A DNA stretch of 64,000 bases from Giardia muris (GCA_006247105.1 CM016926.1:1984001-2048000), one strand, 5' to 3'. Counted from the stretch's first letter, positions 45,039 to 54,878 are shown. A program made the numbers and translations. Notes: generated by a model not told the origin, from the letters alone.

Positions 45039-47189
45039 ATGGAATGCAGGCACGCCGTCCCGACGACGACGGCCTTGAAGCTCATCCTGGTCCATGGGTC
45101 CGATGTCTGGCACCCTTGTGGGACCGGACTCGCCGTCCACCAGGCCAATGGTGAGTTCCGGCTCATCCCGGGGCATCCGACGCGTGTTCGTTGGCTCAGA
45201 CGCCATGGACACATCGCCGCTAGCTCAGATGGGCGCACAATAGCCATCTGGAACCTACGGCTACGAGAGCGAGTGACTTTGATGGATGTGTCGGATGTCC
45301 ATGGGATCTCTTTGGAACCAGCCGGAGATCACTTGATCCTACTTGCCTGGAGTGATACCGTAATAATGGTCTATCGGGTGGCTTCCGAGGGAGGTACGGA
45401 GCTGTTAGAAGCCGTCGATATTACTAGTGTCCAGTCTGCACATGGTCGTCCATCCATGGCTACTGGTGCCTTCTCCAAGAGGATTCTAGAGCGTCTTCTC
45501 GTATTGTATAGTTGCTACGATCAAACTCAGAACTATGGAGTGTGTGTCGATAAGGCGCGGCGGAATTCTCCGGTCTCCGATAATCTTTTCCCCACGTTCA
45601 ACTCATATGTTCAGAAACATTGTATCGCGCTACTTACTGATAAGGAGGTGGCCAGTCTTGCTGAACGTATTGAACTCGATGCCTGTACAGAGAAGGTTCT
45701 TCCCTCAATGGAGCTACCAGCACCTGATGTAGAACTAGTCAATATACCGCTCCCAAGAGCGATAGATGTACGATTCCTTTCATATCAGACGGTCTTGGTA
45801 CTATTCGCAGATTCCCTCACCATTTACGATACAGAATGGTCTATCGTGCGCAGAAAGGCGTCTCTTGGACATATCTTTGGATGGATAGTGGACCTTAAGC
45901 TCAAGACGGTTATCTGTGGAACGACAACAGGAATCATTACCGTTTCAGACTTGGGCTCTCTTGCAGATCTATCTACGATCAAAACTGGCCTCATCGATAT
46001 GGTGACGATAGCTTGGGGCGGTCCGACGTGTAGGGACCTCATCCTGACAACGAAGGATGGGAAGGGGTATTCGCTTAGTCTTTCGGATGGGAGGAAGGAT
46101 TGTATCTGCGCCTCCACAGGTCAAGGACCCATTCAATCTGTGGTGGGGGCACGGGGTCAAGGAATAGCGATTCGAGGAGCTAGTAATGAGGTGCTATTGG
46201 TTACTAAGGACCGCGCATATTCAAGCCCTTTATTGGACGCTTTACAGCTGGACGCCATTTGCATTGATCAATATGGGCATGACTGGGTCGTTCTTGCCGC
46301 AGATTCGCGTTTATATCGGTTTCCGTATGGTCGACTACATGAGGAACTGCTTACTGAATCTCCTCTTCTTCCAGATGTCGTCGGACAATTGGGAGAGGGT
46401 GTACTGTCGGATATGTGCTTCTTGCAGGGACCTCTAGACTCTCAAGGGCGTCACAGTACCTTTTTCATCGCCCTTACTGCCGATAGACTTCTCCTCTACT
46501 CCCTTTCTCTTAAGCTCAGGTCCATCATAATTCTCCCAGTCATCCAACGCCCCTGGACGTCGGTGCAACCCATTTGTGCCTGTGACATAGACACGGAATA
46601 CGGGGACTTTCTTCTTATCACCGCTCAAGGCAGTGGGACCGCCCTTCTCTACACCCTTGAATCTGACGGCTCTAATATTCAGCTTGACCTCTTCAAGCAG
46701 TGTGACTTGGCGGGGATCTGTCTTTGTTGTCCCAAACCTCATCCCTCACAGATGTATGCGCTCTTCCTGACCGCACGTGGGCTGGAACTTTATACTCTGC
46801 CGGACCTTGACTTGAGTTCCGTTCTTCAGATAGATTTATCGCCCGACACGAAGCTCATATGCCTAATAGACCCACTAGGACTTTACATCTTCATTGCTGA
46901 GACACGGAAAGATGCTACTCGCGTCTCCCTCTACGAGTTCGCCACCGGATCACGGGTATGGATGGGGGAGTTCCTGGTGGCCGTATGTGACGCCGCTTAC
47001 GTCAAGGACGACCTAGTGTGCTGTGGAACGATTGAAGATGGGATACTCTACCTTCAATACACAGACTCTCCGGCGCGCGTGACGCAGACGATCGCCACAC
47101 GCCTAGCTGAGGAAAATCTAAGCGTTGCTAATCTCTGGGGCGCGGCAGAGGAAGTGCAGTGGCTCTCTCATTGCGTCCCAAATCCATAG
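45039..47189 (+). CDS. Beta-propeller (WD40-like) protein, 716 aa
   Basis: ATG 45039 is the first good start; the longer frame upstream lies wholly inside the divergent gene. Blade-like strands are clear near the N-terminus (GHIAASSDGRTIAIWNLRLRE at about 63-83, then HGISLEPAGDHLILLAW) and continue at lower conservation to the end (DFLLITAQGSGTALLYTL, LVCCGTIEDGILYLQY). Two seven-bladed propellers would fit the length. No signal peptide. Partner unknown. The stop overlaps the 3' end of the convergent gene by 22 bp. Confidence 0.65.
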   Translation: MECRHAVPTTTALKLILVHGSDVWHPCGTGLAVHQANGEFRLIPGHPTRVRWLRRHGHIAASSDGRTIAIWNLRLRERVTLMDVSDVHGISLEPAGDHLILLAWSDTVIMVYRVASEGGTELLEAVDITSVQSAHGRPSMATGAFSKRILERLLVLYSCYDQTQNYGVCVDKARRNSPVSDNLFPTFNSYVQKHCIALLTDKEVASLAERIELDACTEKVLPSMELPAPDVELVNIPLPRAIDVRFLSYQTVLVLFADSLTIYDTEWSIVRRKASLGHIFGWIVDLKLKTVICGTTTGIITVSDLGSLADLSTIKTGLIDMVTIAWGGPTCRDLILTTKDGKGYSLSLSDGRKDCICASTGQGPIQSVVGARGQGIAIRGASNEVLLVTKDRAYSSPLLDALQLDAICIDQYGHDWVVLAADSRLYRFPYGRLHEELLTESPLLPDVVGQLGEGVLSDMCFLQGPLDSQGRHSTFFIALTADRLLLYSLSLKLRSIIILPVIQRPWTSVQPICACDIDTEYGDFLLITAQGSGTALLYTLESDGSNIQLDLFKQCDLAGICLCCPKPHPSQMYALFLTARGLELYTLPDLDLSSVLQIDLSPDTKLICLIDPLGLYIFIAETRKDATRVSLYEFATGSRVWMGEFLVAVCDAAYVKDDLVCCGTIEDGILYLQYTDSPARVTQTIATRLAEENLSVANLWGAAEEVQWLSHCVPNP

Positions 47190-49240
47190 GCTGCCATCAT
47201 GCTTCTCATCGTCTCTGCAACAGATGGACGCACCGAACCAGGGCACATTGCGCGCGACACGGCGGTTATAAGAGCTGAGGTCTCGCTCGACATCGCGGGA
47301 GGCGCCGTGCACTGCTGATATTGGGGAAACTGGGGCGGGATAGCCACATACATTGGATAGGGCATGTGTGGGGGCATTTGCACCGTCTGTATGGGCATTT
47401 GCGGGACAAATGAAGCCATCGGCATGAACATAGAGCTTCCTGGGGTCGGATATCCATATGTGACGCCCACAGGCATAGCTGACGGATGGGTCGTGCTATC
47501 CACCGCGTCATTCGTCACGTTCACGCCCACATTGCGGACTGTATGCGTCTCGGTTGCCAACTCCTCGAGCCGCCTAAAGAGTTTGCGCTGTTGTGCTTCC
47601 ATACTTCGAACCGTGTCGAAGAGGACGTCGATATCCGTTTTGCTTCGTTGATGGCGTCGTCTAGAATAGTAGTAACGATCGTCATCACTACCACTATCGC
47701 TGTTAGACGAGATTGACGAGCTTAGAACATACTTTCGTCGGCCGTGAGACTTCGCCTTTCGCCGTGGGGGCGGCATCCGTGGAGAGGTCGAGACGGATGA
47801 GGGAAGGTTTGCAGAGTCCTCCCGCTTTGTCGGCTCCGTCGCTCTTGTCTCGTCAGCCTTAGAGACATGCTCGCGCGTCACCTGGCAGAGTGACTCCGCA
47901 TGTAGTTTGGGGTGAGTTCCAGCTTCGGGGCTTGCAGGCTCGACAGACGGCTGTCCTACTGTCGATGTCTGCATGCGGAGGGAAACGTCGAAGAGCATCG
48001 AGCGCTCCTGCTCGATCTTGGCGTTCAGCTGCGATATCTCCTGCTCCATCTGTTGCTTCTCTCGCTCAATTTCCCGAAGTTGTGCCTGGCGCTTCTCGTC
48101 CTCTAATTGCTTGACTCGGCTGAGAAGTGCTTCCTTCTCGTCGCTGGACTCGTCTCGGTACTGGGAATTGTAGGTAGATGTTTGGAGCGGATGAGGCCGT
48201 GCATTAGAAGAACTGTTCAACCGTGATCGCGAATCCCCGGAAACCAGGGATCTATGTAAGGAATGCTGTAGAAGACTCTTTGCACAAGTCTCACCACCAC
48301 TAACTCCGGAGGCGCCTGTGAGGTCCAAATTGAGATCTCCCATGGATGAGGCCTGTTGAAGAGGCTTTCCAGACGAGCTATGTGGGGATTGGACGACATT
48401 TGAAAGGTCGTATGAAATTTCTCGAGCCATACTTCTGTTCTGTTCGGAAAGCTCAAGTGCCAACGACCCTATGACGCTCCGGTTGATCTGACCAGTGTAG
48501 TCTTCCACGTCTGCACAAACGGAGGGTTCTGCAGGCAAACCAGGTGTCGAGGCCGCATAGGGGTCGAGGGTATCGACTCGCATGCTACCCTGTCCTGAGG
48601 ATGATACCCTTCCTTGGCTCTTCTCTCCAATGGGAGACAAAGATGTGGCAAAGGGATTCGATTGGCGAGGAGCTTGCTTGTACGGATTGGCTGGGGCTTC
48701 TGAATGAGGTGCCGAAGGAGGGGTTAGAGGGGTCTCATGACCGTCGGCTCTTAAAGGTCCAGGAGTTGGGTCACTCGTATATGCATCACCTTTCCGTTTC
48801 ACCTTTCGGCGGCGTGTCCTTTTCTCCTCGTTATCCGTCGGCTGGAGCTCAATCACGGGCTCAGTCACCTCTTCCACAATCCCTGGTAGCTGCTCAACAG
48901 CCTTACGTCGTCGTCGTCGAGCTTTCTGTTGGTTTTCTACAGTTGGAATTTGGGAAGAATCTGGATGATATGCAGAGGCTGAACGTTGCTGCTCAGCACC
49001 AGGAAAGTCCTGATCCAGCAGCTGGGTATTCGAAGACGTCTTGCTGGGTATCTGGGATGCCGCACGGCGCTTCTTCCGGCGTTTGTCGGACGTGGTATTG
49101 GGGAGTGGTTGCTCGACTGCCGCGAGGGGGGTATACTTCGAAACAACATCGGTATATGCGCTTGCATAGTCGACGTCAAAGTCGTTGAGGTCGTCAAACT
49201 CGTCAGGGTCTGCCTGGACGAAGCGGAACTGTCGAGTCAT
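47168..49240 (-). CDS. Disordered/coiled-coil protein with Pro/Met-rich tail
   Basis: Encodes 690 residues from ATG 49240. The first 45 residues are acidic (DEFDDLNDFDVDYASAYTD). Basic KRRKKRR and RRRRK patches at about 55 and 110 could be nuclear localisation signals. A coiled coil spans about 360-420, and an Arg/Ser patch lies near 500-530. The tail at about 590-655 is rich in Met, Pro, Tyr and Gln (PQMPIQTVQMPPHMPYPMY), typical of RNA-binding or condensate-forming proteins. No known domain. Its 3' end overlaps the convergent propeller gene by 22 bp. Confidence 0.7.
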   Translation of the reverse strand: MTRQFRFVQADPDEFDDLNDFDVDYASAYTDVVSKYTPLAAVEQPLPNTTSDKRRKKRRAASQIPSKTSSNTQLLDQDFPGAEQQRSASAYHPDSSQIPTVENQQKARRRRRKAVEQLPGIVEEVTEPVIELQPTDNEEKRTRRRKVKRKGDAYTSDPTPGPLRADGHETPLTPPSAPHSEAPANPYKQAPRQSNPFATSLSPIGEKSQGRVSSSGQGSMRVDTLDPYAASTPGLPAEPSVCADVEDYTGQINRSVIGSLALELSEQNRSMAREISYDLSNVVQSPHSSSGKPLQQASSMGDLNLDLTGASGVSGGETCAKSLLQHSLHRSLVSGDSRSRLNSSSNARPHPLQTSTYNSQYRDESSDEKEALLSRVKQLEDEKRQAQLREIEREKQQMEQEISQLNAKIEQERSMLFDVSLRMQTSTVGQPSVEPASPEAGTHPKLHAESLCQVTREHVSKADETRATEPTKREDSANLPSSVSTSPRMPPPRRKAKSHGRRKYVLSSSISSNSDSGSDDDRYYYSRRRHQRSKTDIDVLFDTVRSMEAQQRKLFRRLEELATETHTVRNVGVNVTNDAVDSTTHPSAMPVGVTYGYPTPGSSMFMPMASFVPQMPIQTVQMPPHMPYPMYVAIPPQFPQYQQCTAPPAMSSETSALITAVSRAMCPGSVRPSVAETMRSMMAAYGFGTQ

Positions 49241-49296
49241 TTTGGTTTACCGGGCCCGTCTCGACGCGTTGCGAAGGCTGAGCCAGCACGGAAAAG

Positions 49297-50064
49297 ATGT
49301 TCTCCCCTATCGGTAGCCCCATCGATGAGTCTCCAAAGGTCGCCCAGAATGCTGGGCCTCGGGCCTTTGATGGCCTCAGCCTGCTATTATCGAGCGTTTC
49401 GGCTCTTAATTACCCTCTCCCGATCATCTCCCAACATCATCAGCAGCAGGCAACTCAGCGAACTATGCTCCTTCGCTTAATGGCTGCTTACGGGATTCGT
49501 CAGCCGCGGATCTCCTTCGACTGTACAATTCGCTGGTGTATTCCTGAGACGTACGACGCACTCTTTTCCTGTTCAAGCGGGCGCACCCTTGTTCGGAGCT
49601 ACGACACCAATACTCAGGTGCAGGGTTTGCAACCCAACTTTATTCAAAGCCTGACCTTTACCAACACCGCCCTAACCGCTGGCTGTCACGTTCTTCGCTT
49701 TAAACTTTGTGAGAGCCTGGCCAGTAACGTGATTATCGGGGTCTGTGGCTATGAGGCCATGCTACGCCTCCAACAACTCCAATTCGACCCACTTAGCGGT
49801 CGCGTTGACGAGCCCACCTTTACTTCGTACAACTTACGCACAGGAGAGATTATCGCTGATGGACGATGTTGCCAGCGTGGTAGTGCCGTTCCACCCGGCT
49901 CATCACTATACTGCGTACTGGACATGGACAAGAGCCACGTCTGGTGCAGCGTGGACGGGCTGGAATACGTCTTGGCGGGCCACGCACCGCGCCCGGCGGT
50001 CTTCTTCGCGCAACTCTTCGATGAGGGCGACGTTCTCTCAATCGAACCAGTCCCGGCGGCATGA
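49297..50064 (+). CDS. SPRY/B30.2-like beta-sandwich protein
   Basis: Encodes 255 residues from ATG 49297 (GAAAAG upstream). A disordered N-terminus of about 70 residues precedes a beta-rich domain: TAGCHVLRFKLCESLASNVI, IGVCG, then LYCVLDMDKSHVWCSVDG and AVFFAQLFDEGDVLSIEPV. The order 'cold-season strand, iGv, curved strand with dG, pav.l..gd.v.i' is that of SPRY domains, which bind protein partners. The fold call is from pattern and is moderate. This is the last core gene before the VSP block; GGTAAAT follows the stop within 15 bp, one base off the poly(A) consensus. Confidence 0.6.
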   Translation: MFSPIGSPIDESPKVAQNAGPRAFDGLSLLLSSVSALNYPLPIISQHHQQQATQRTMLLRLMAAYGIRQPRISFDCTIRWCIPETYDALFSCSSGRTLVRSYDTNTQVQGLQPNFIQSLTFTNTALTAGCHVLRFKLCESLASNVIIGVCGYEAMLRLQQLQFDPLSGRVDEPTFTSYNLRTGEIIADGRCCQRGSAVPPGSSLYCVLDMDKSHVWCSVDGLEYVLAGHAPRPAVFFAQLFDEGDVLSIEPVPAA

Positions 50065-50102
50065 TCTCGGTAAATAAGGACTATTCGTTGAGATCAGACC
50101 TA

Positions 50103-50108
50103 TTTACT
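50103..50108 (-). terminator. Poly(A) signal AGTAAA(T) of left VSP
   Basis: On the minus strand the stop TGA is followed as TGAGTAAAT; the AGTAAAT fits the Giardia AGTRAAY signal and shares its first A with the stop codon. Confidence 0.7.
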
Positions 50109-51658
50109 CACTTCCCCCTACATCCGAACCACCAACCGAGGAAGCCCCCGAGACCCCCCAGGACCAGCAGGACGGCGATGACGATCCCCGCAATGGCACC
50201 CCCCGAGAGCCCCGAAGAACTGGAGGAGGAGGAGGGGGGATCGGGGCACTTCCCATTGGCGTCGGGGCTGTTTCCATTCCAGCAGGTCGTGCAGGCGGTC
50301 GCATTGGTGCAGACCGTACAGCCGGTCGGACATGCGGTGCAGTTGAAGGTGCCCCCAGAGGCCGAGTTGTAGTATCCGATGGAGCAGCCAGTGCAGGTGG
50401 TGGCATCCGAGCACTTCCCGCACCCGGCTGGACAGAGGGTGAAAGCCCCCGTGGTCGCATCGAGAGGGAAGGGGGAGTTGGCGGCAGCAGCAGTGCAGTA
50501 CCCAGTGCTATTGGCCGTGGTGCAGATGGACGCCCCGACAGAGTTCCCGGTTGTTGGGTAGCAGCCTCCATTGAAGAGGAAGTAGTTCGTGTTCCCATCA
50601 GCCGAGCAGTTCCCGCACTTCGTGGCCTGCGCATCAATGGCAGTCGTCCCGTCGGCCCCCTTGCAGACGTTGTTGATGGTCGCCCTCGAGAGGGTCGACC
50701 CGAGCTCGGTGCAGGTCCCATCAATCGGGACGAACCCGGCCTTGCACTCCTTGCAGACGAGGGCCTCCCCAGCGAGGAACTGGTTGCTGTTGGCACAGAG
50801 ACCCATCGCGTTCGCCTTGTAGGAGGATATGCAGCCTTTCTGGTAGAGCATGTATCCATTGAGGCAGGCCGAGCAGGACCCGGAGGAGGCCGTGCAGACC
50901 TTCGCGTTCTCAGCAGCACACTCTCCATCGATCGGGACCTTCCCAGTCCCGCAAGCGGTGCAGACGACCCCGAGGCCAAAATCGGCACAGCTCTTGCAGT
51001 CCGCAGAGCACTGCGTGCAGGTCTTCTTGGAATTGACGTAATAACCATCGTTGCAGGTCTCACACTCGTTCGTCTTGCCAGTGACGCACGTCTTGCAGTT
51101 CTCAACACTGCACGTAGAAGCTGGAGTTGACGTGCACGTCCCATCAGGAGCAGGCGAGCCGCTATAGCAGGCTGTGCACTTCGTGGGGTCCTCTTTCGTG
51201 CTGCACGTCTTGCAGGTCGAGTCGCAGAGGTCGCAGGAGCCGGCGGCGTTCACGAGCAGCCCGTCCTTGCACGAGGCGCACTTCCCGTTCTCCGTGGAGG
51301 TGGCACAGATGAGGGAGGTTGCGGGGTCTTTGGCGTAGCAGCCCCCCTGGAAGAGGACGAAGGCGTTTCCGCACTTCCCGCACGTCTTTGAGTTCTCGTC
51401 GAGGGCGGAGTCATCCGCCTTCGTGCACCCCGCCGCGGTCACAGATCCATCAGCCTTCGCTTTGCACTCCCCGTTGATGGGGACGTTCCCCGCATCGCAT
51501 TCTGTGCAGACCTGCGTGCTCCCGAACTTCAGGCACTTGTTCGCTCCACAGTTCGCTATGGCGGGATCGCAGGCTCCAGGAGTAGGAGTTGCTCGAGATT
51601 TGGCCTCGACGTGAACTGCAACAGCGACGCTAATTAAAAGCCCTACCGCAACTAACAT
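50108..51658 (-). CDS. Variant-specific surface protein (left VSP), 516 aa
   Basis: ATG 51658 follows an A/T-rich leader. Signal peptide MLVAVGLLISVAVAVHVEA, then about 450 residues with dozens of CxxC pairs and GGCY motifs (FVLFQGGCY, YFLFNGGCY), Thr/Ser-rich stalk, one membrane helix GGAIAGIVIAVLLVLGG with LGGFLGWWFG, and a cytosolic CRGK tail. VSPs coat the trophozoite and are expressed one at a time, with switching in Giardia linked to RNA-level control. The same protein is encoded at 62271-63821. It sits 43 bp from the last core gene. The missing final Ala of the G. intestinalis CRGKA tail suggests another species. Confidence 0.95.
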   Translation of the reverse strand: MLVAVGLLISVAVAVHVEAKSRATPTPGACDPAIANCGANKCLKFGSTQVCTECDAGNVPINGECKAKADGSVTAAGCTKADDSALDENSKTCGKCGNAFVLFQGGCYAKDPATSLICATSTENGKCASCKDGLLVNAAGSCDLCDSTCKTCSTKEDPTKCTACYSGSPAPDGTCTSTPASTCSVENCKTCVTGKTNECETCNDGYYVNSKKTCTQCSADCKSCADFGLGVVCTACGTGKVPIDGECAAENAKVCTASSGSCSACLNGYMLYQKGCISSYKANAMGLCANSNQFLAGEALVCKECKAGFVPIDGTCTELGSTLSRATINNVCKGADGTTAIDAQATKCGNCSADGNTNYFLFNGGCYPTTGNSVGASICTTANSTGYCTAAAANSPFPLDATTGAFTLCPAGCGKCSDATTCTGCSIGYYNSASGGTFNCTACPTGCTVCTNATACTTCWNGNSPDANGKCPDPPSSSSSSSGLSGGAIAGIVIAVLLVLGGLGGFLGWWFGCRGK

Positions 51659-51741
51659 CACTAGTTTTTTGAAGCTGATCGCCCCTTCAAAAATATTTCG
51701 CGAAAAAGTTGGCGCCTTCTTATTAAAAGATGGATGGTGGG
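51659..51741 (-). promoter_or_regulatory. VSP 5' region with variant 27-bp block
   Basis: Directly upstream of the ATG lies CTTCAAAAAACTAGTG and, further up, TTTTTCGCGAAATATTTTT with the palindrome TTCGCGAA. Both VSP copies share this. At 51715-51741 a 27-bp block differs from the other copy (62188-62214) at 9 positions, although flanks on both sides are the same. It could mark different promoter or initiator elements. Confidence 0.5.
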
Positions 51742-52071
51742 GAGCCAGAAGGTGCTGGGCCTTCCATTCCTGAAGTTATTCGAGAAGTCACGAAACCTAA
51801 GATGGAGGACTCTTGGAGGGGAGGAACATCCCGCATCTGGCGGTCTCGGGGTTGTCGACAGACGTGTTCACTCAGAGGCTTCGGACAGAGGAGACCACCC
51901 CTGCCAGCCGCCTCGACTGCACGAGTCTTGAGACTCCCTCGTCCCTGAAGGGAGCTGCCGTAGGATCCCAATTTCTTGTTGGGAAAAGACATCTTCGATG
52001 GTGGGTCTTGACCGAGGAGTCCCACTGAGCAGAGACGGAGCCACTAAACCGAGGTAAACTTCATAGACTCT
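51742..52071. other. 330-bp flank between VSP and array, left
   Basis: No convincing coding region. The same sequence occurs inverted at 61858-62187. It contains a short homopurine/pyrimidine mix and no recognised signal. Confidence 0.6.
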
Positions 52072-54063
52072 CCCTATCCCCAGTCATCCTAGGACCGGTC
52101 CGAGACTCGATCTGGCCGCGCCTCGGGTTTCCCCTATCCCCAGTCATCCTAGGACCGGTCCGAGACTCGATCTGGCCGCGCCTCGGGTTTCCCCTATCCC
52201 CAGTCATCCTAGGACCGGTCCGAGACTCGATCTGGCCGCGCCTCGGGTTTCCCCTATCCCCAGTCATCCTAGGACCGGTCCGAGACTCGATCTGGCCGCG
52301 CCTCGGGTTTCCCCTATCCCCAGTCATCCTAGGACCGGTCCGAGACTCGATCTGGCCGCGCCTCGGGTTTCCCCTATCCCCAGTCATCCTAGGACCGGTC
52401 CGAGACTCGATCTGGCCGCGCCTCGGGTTTCCCCTATCCCCAGTCATCCTAGGACCGGTCCGAGACTCGATCTGGCCGCGCCTCGGGTTTCCCCTATCCC
52501 CAGTCATCCTAGGACCGGTCCGAGACTCGATCTGGCCGCGCCTCGGGTTTCCCCTATCCCCAGTCATCCTAGGACCGGTCCGAGACTCGATCTGGCCGCG
52601 CCTCGGGTTTCCCCTATCCCCAGTCATCCTAGGACCGGTCCGAGACTCGATCTGGCCGCGCCTCGGGTTTCCCCTATCCCCAGTCATCCTAGGACCGGTC
52701 CGAGACTCGATCTGGCCGCGCCTCGGGTTTCCCCTATCCCCAGTCATCCTAGGACCGGTCCGAGACTCGATCTGGCCGCGCCTCGGGTTTCCCCTATCCC
52801 CAGTCATCCTAGGACCGGTCCGAGACTCGATCTGGCCGCGCCTCGGGTTTCCCCTATCCCCAGTCATCCTAGGACCGGTCCGAGACTCGATCTGGCCGCG
52901 CCTCGGGTTTCCCCTATCCCCAGTCATCCTAGGACCGGTCCGAGACTCGATCTGGCCGCGCCTCGGGTTTCCCCTATCCCCAGTCATCCTAGGACCGGTC
53001 CGAGACTCGATCTGGCCGCGCCTCGGGTTTCCCCTATCCCCAGTCATCCTAGGACCGGTCCGAGACTCGATCTGGCCGCGCCTCGGGTTTCCCCTATCCC
53101 CAGTCATCCTAGGACCGGTCCGAGACTCGATCTGGCCGCGCCTCGGGTTTCCCCTATCCCCAGTCATCCTAGGACCGGTCCGAGACTCGATCTGGCCGCG
53201 CCTCGGGTTTCCCCTATCCCCAGTCATCCTAGGACCGGTCCGAGACTCGATCTGGCCGCGCCTCGGGTTTCCCCTATCCCCAGTCATCCTAGGACCGGTC
53301 CGAGACTCGATCTGGCCGCGCCTCGGGTTTCCCCTATCCCCAGTCATCCTAGGACCGGTCCGAGACTCGATCTGGCCGCGCCTCGGGTTTCCCCTATCCC
53401 CAGTCATCCTAGGACCGGTCCGAGACTCGATCTGGCCGCGCCTCGGGTTTCCCCTATCCCCAGTCATCCTAGGACCGGTCCGAGACTCGATCTGGCCGCG
53501 CCTCGGGTTTCCCCTATCCCCAGTCATCCTAGGACCGGTCCGAGACTCGATCTGGCCGCGCCTCGGGTTTCCCCTATCCCCAGTCATCCTAGGACCGGTC
53601 CGAGACTCGATCTGGCCGCGCCTCGGGTTTCCCCTATCCCCAGTCATCCTAGGACCGGTCCGAGACTCGATCTGGCCGCGCCTCGGGTTTCCCCTATCCC
53701 CAGTCATCCTAGGACCGGTCCGAGACTCGATCTGGCCGCGCCTCGGGTTTCCCCTATCCCCAGTCATCCTAGGACCGGTCCGAGACTCGATCTGGCCGCG
53801 CCTCGGGTTTCCCCTATCCCCAGTCATCCTAGGACCGGTCCGAGACTCGATCTGGCCGCGCCTCGGGTTTCCCCTATCCCCAGTCATCCTAGGACCGGTC
53901 CGAGACTCGATCTGGCCGCGCCTCGGGTTTCCCCTATCCCCAGTCATCCTAGGACCGGTCCGAGACTCGATCTGGCCGCGCCTCGGGTTTCCCCTATCCC
54001 CAGTCATCCTAGGACCGGTCCGAGACTCGATCTGGCCGCGCCTCGGGTTTCCCCTATCCCCAG
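52072..54063. repeat. 60-bp tandem array, 33.2 copies
   Basis: Every unit is the same as far as can be read: it starts CAGTCATCCTAGGACCGGTC and ends GGGTTTCCCCTATCCC. Each unit contains the palindromes TCCTAGGA and GGACCGGTCC. Because 60 is a multiple of three, one minus frame is open for 648 codons of a 20-residue peptide; other frames are open as well, so this is not evidence for a protein. The array stands between a kinase 3' end and a VSP 5' flank. Confidence 0.95.
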
Positions 54064-54573
54064 TATATTTGGACCCCTCTCTTCGTTTTACAGCCTCCGG
54101 AGCAACATATCACTGTCCCGGACCTTCCCAGACTCCTGCAAGCCCGAAAACGATTTTTCCTTTTGCTGTCTTGATACCTCAGGAGCTCAGCTCCGAAGGC
54201 CCCCGGGGACATCATCAACGAGGACCTGGAGATTTCTGCTGGTCTGCAAGCTGGGACTTACACTTGAGGTGGTCCTAATACTGAGAGTTCGATGACACAT
54301 CCTCCTCGGGTCCCAGTGGTCCTGAGGCCGCTGCTTGGTCTCCCCCCATCTGCGAGGGTAGCTCGAAAAACAAGTGTTACTTCACTGAAAGGATCGAGAG
54401 TTGCTGGTCCGCGGGGTATCGGGAGACGCGAGTTCCACCAGTTCGAGGATGGAGAGGAAGGACCACTGACTCACTGGAACAGGGGGAGACACATGTGAGC
54501 ACCCCTGCATGCCCAACTGCGAGGCTGCTGCGTCAGGACCGGCCTGAGGATCGGGGTTCGTGTCTTCAACACG
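54064..54573. other. 510-bp spacer between kinase end and array, left
   Basis: Same sequence, inverted, at 60496-61005. Short frames exist on both strands but none looks like a protein. No RNA or terminator fold was recognised. Confidence 0.6.
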
Positions 54574-54860
54574 TCAGTCCGCCTGCTTGTTCCGTTCTGC
54601 CTCCTTGATGACCTCTTGTGCTGTTGGACGATCTTTGGGATTCTTTGAGAGCATCCGGGAGATGAGGGGACCAAGCTCACCCCTTCCCTCGATGGCTGGG
54701 GGCTCTTCCTCGGTGATGGCAGTTACCCTGAGGAAAGGAAGCCTCCCAGTGCACAACTCATATCCCATCACCCCCAGAGCCCAGACGTCCCCACTACATC
54801 TACTCCAGTGCAGTACTCGGGACGATCGACCGCTCCTCCGGGAGAGCAGTACCGGAGATC
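54574..54860 (-). pseudogene. NEK kinase 3' fragment (left copy)
   Basis: From the stop (54574) to 54789 the minus strand encodes the last 71 residues of a kinase C-lobe (DVWALGVMGYELCTG ... EAERNKQAD), equal to the kinase at 58121-60495 apart from an Ile/Met change. Beyond 54789 the two copies part: this one continues in another frame with RYCSPGGAVDRPEYCTGVDV, a different activation segment. The shift is explained by an extra 11 bp (AGTGGGGACGT) between GATGT and CTGGG. The N-terminal two thirds of the kinase are missing, because VSP sequence on the other strand begins within about 40-100 bp. A remnant left at a rearrangement junction. Confidence 0.7.
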
Positions 54861-54878
54861 GACGTCCTCGAGGGCTCG

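Larger units (their letters stand above)
50105..54789. repeat. Left arm of large inverted repeat (VSP module)
   Basis: Reverse complement of 60280-63824. Coordinates sum to 113,929 on the VSP side and 115,069 on the kinase side; the difference (1,140 bp) is exactly 19 copies of the 60-bp unit. The arm holds VSP, 330-bp flank, array, 510-bp spacer and the last 71 codons of a NEK kinase. The two VSP proteins are identical; differences are confined to a 27-bp block upstream of the VSP, a few bases at its 3' end, and the kinase edge. Confidence 0.9.

Noticed and set aside
50104..51144. Long frames antisense or out of frame within the VSPs (also 62785-63825 and 62799-63950)
   Set aside because: GC-rich Cys codons in VSPs leave shifted frames open; the products are Arg/Pro/Ser-rich without features.
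52061..54007. A 648-codon open frame of a repeated 20-residue peptide
   Set aside because: The repeat unit is 60 bp, so any frame without a stop stays open for the whole array; at least one frame on each strand does. No initiator or protein-like composition supports translation. The same holds for 61062-61868.
52081..54060. Telomere or subtelomere repeat
   Set aside because: The unit contains TAGGGG once but is not a (TAGGG)n tract, and unique genes continue on both sides.
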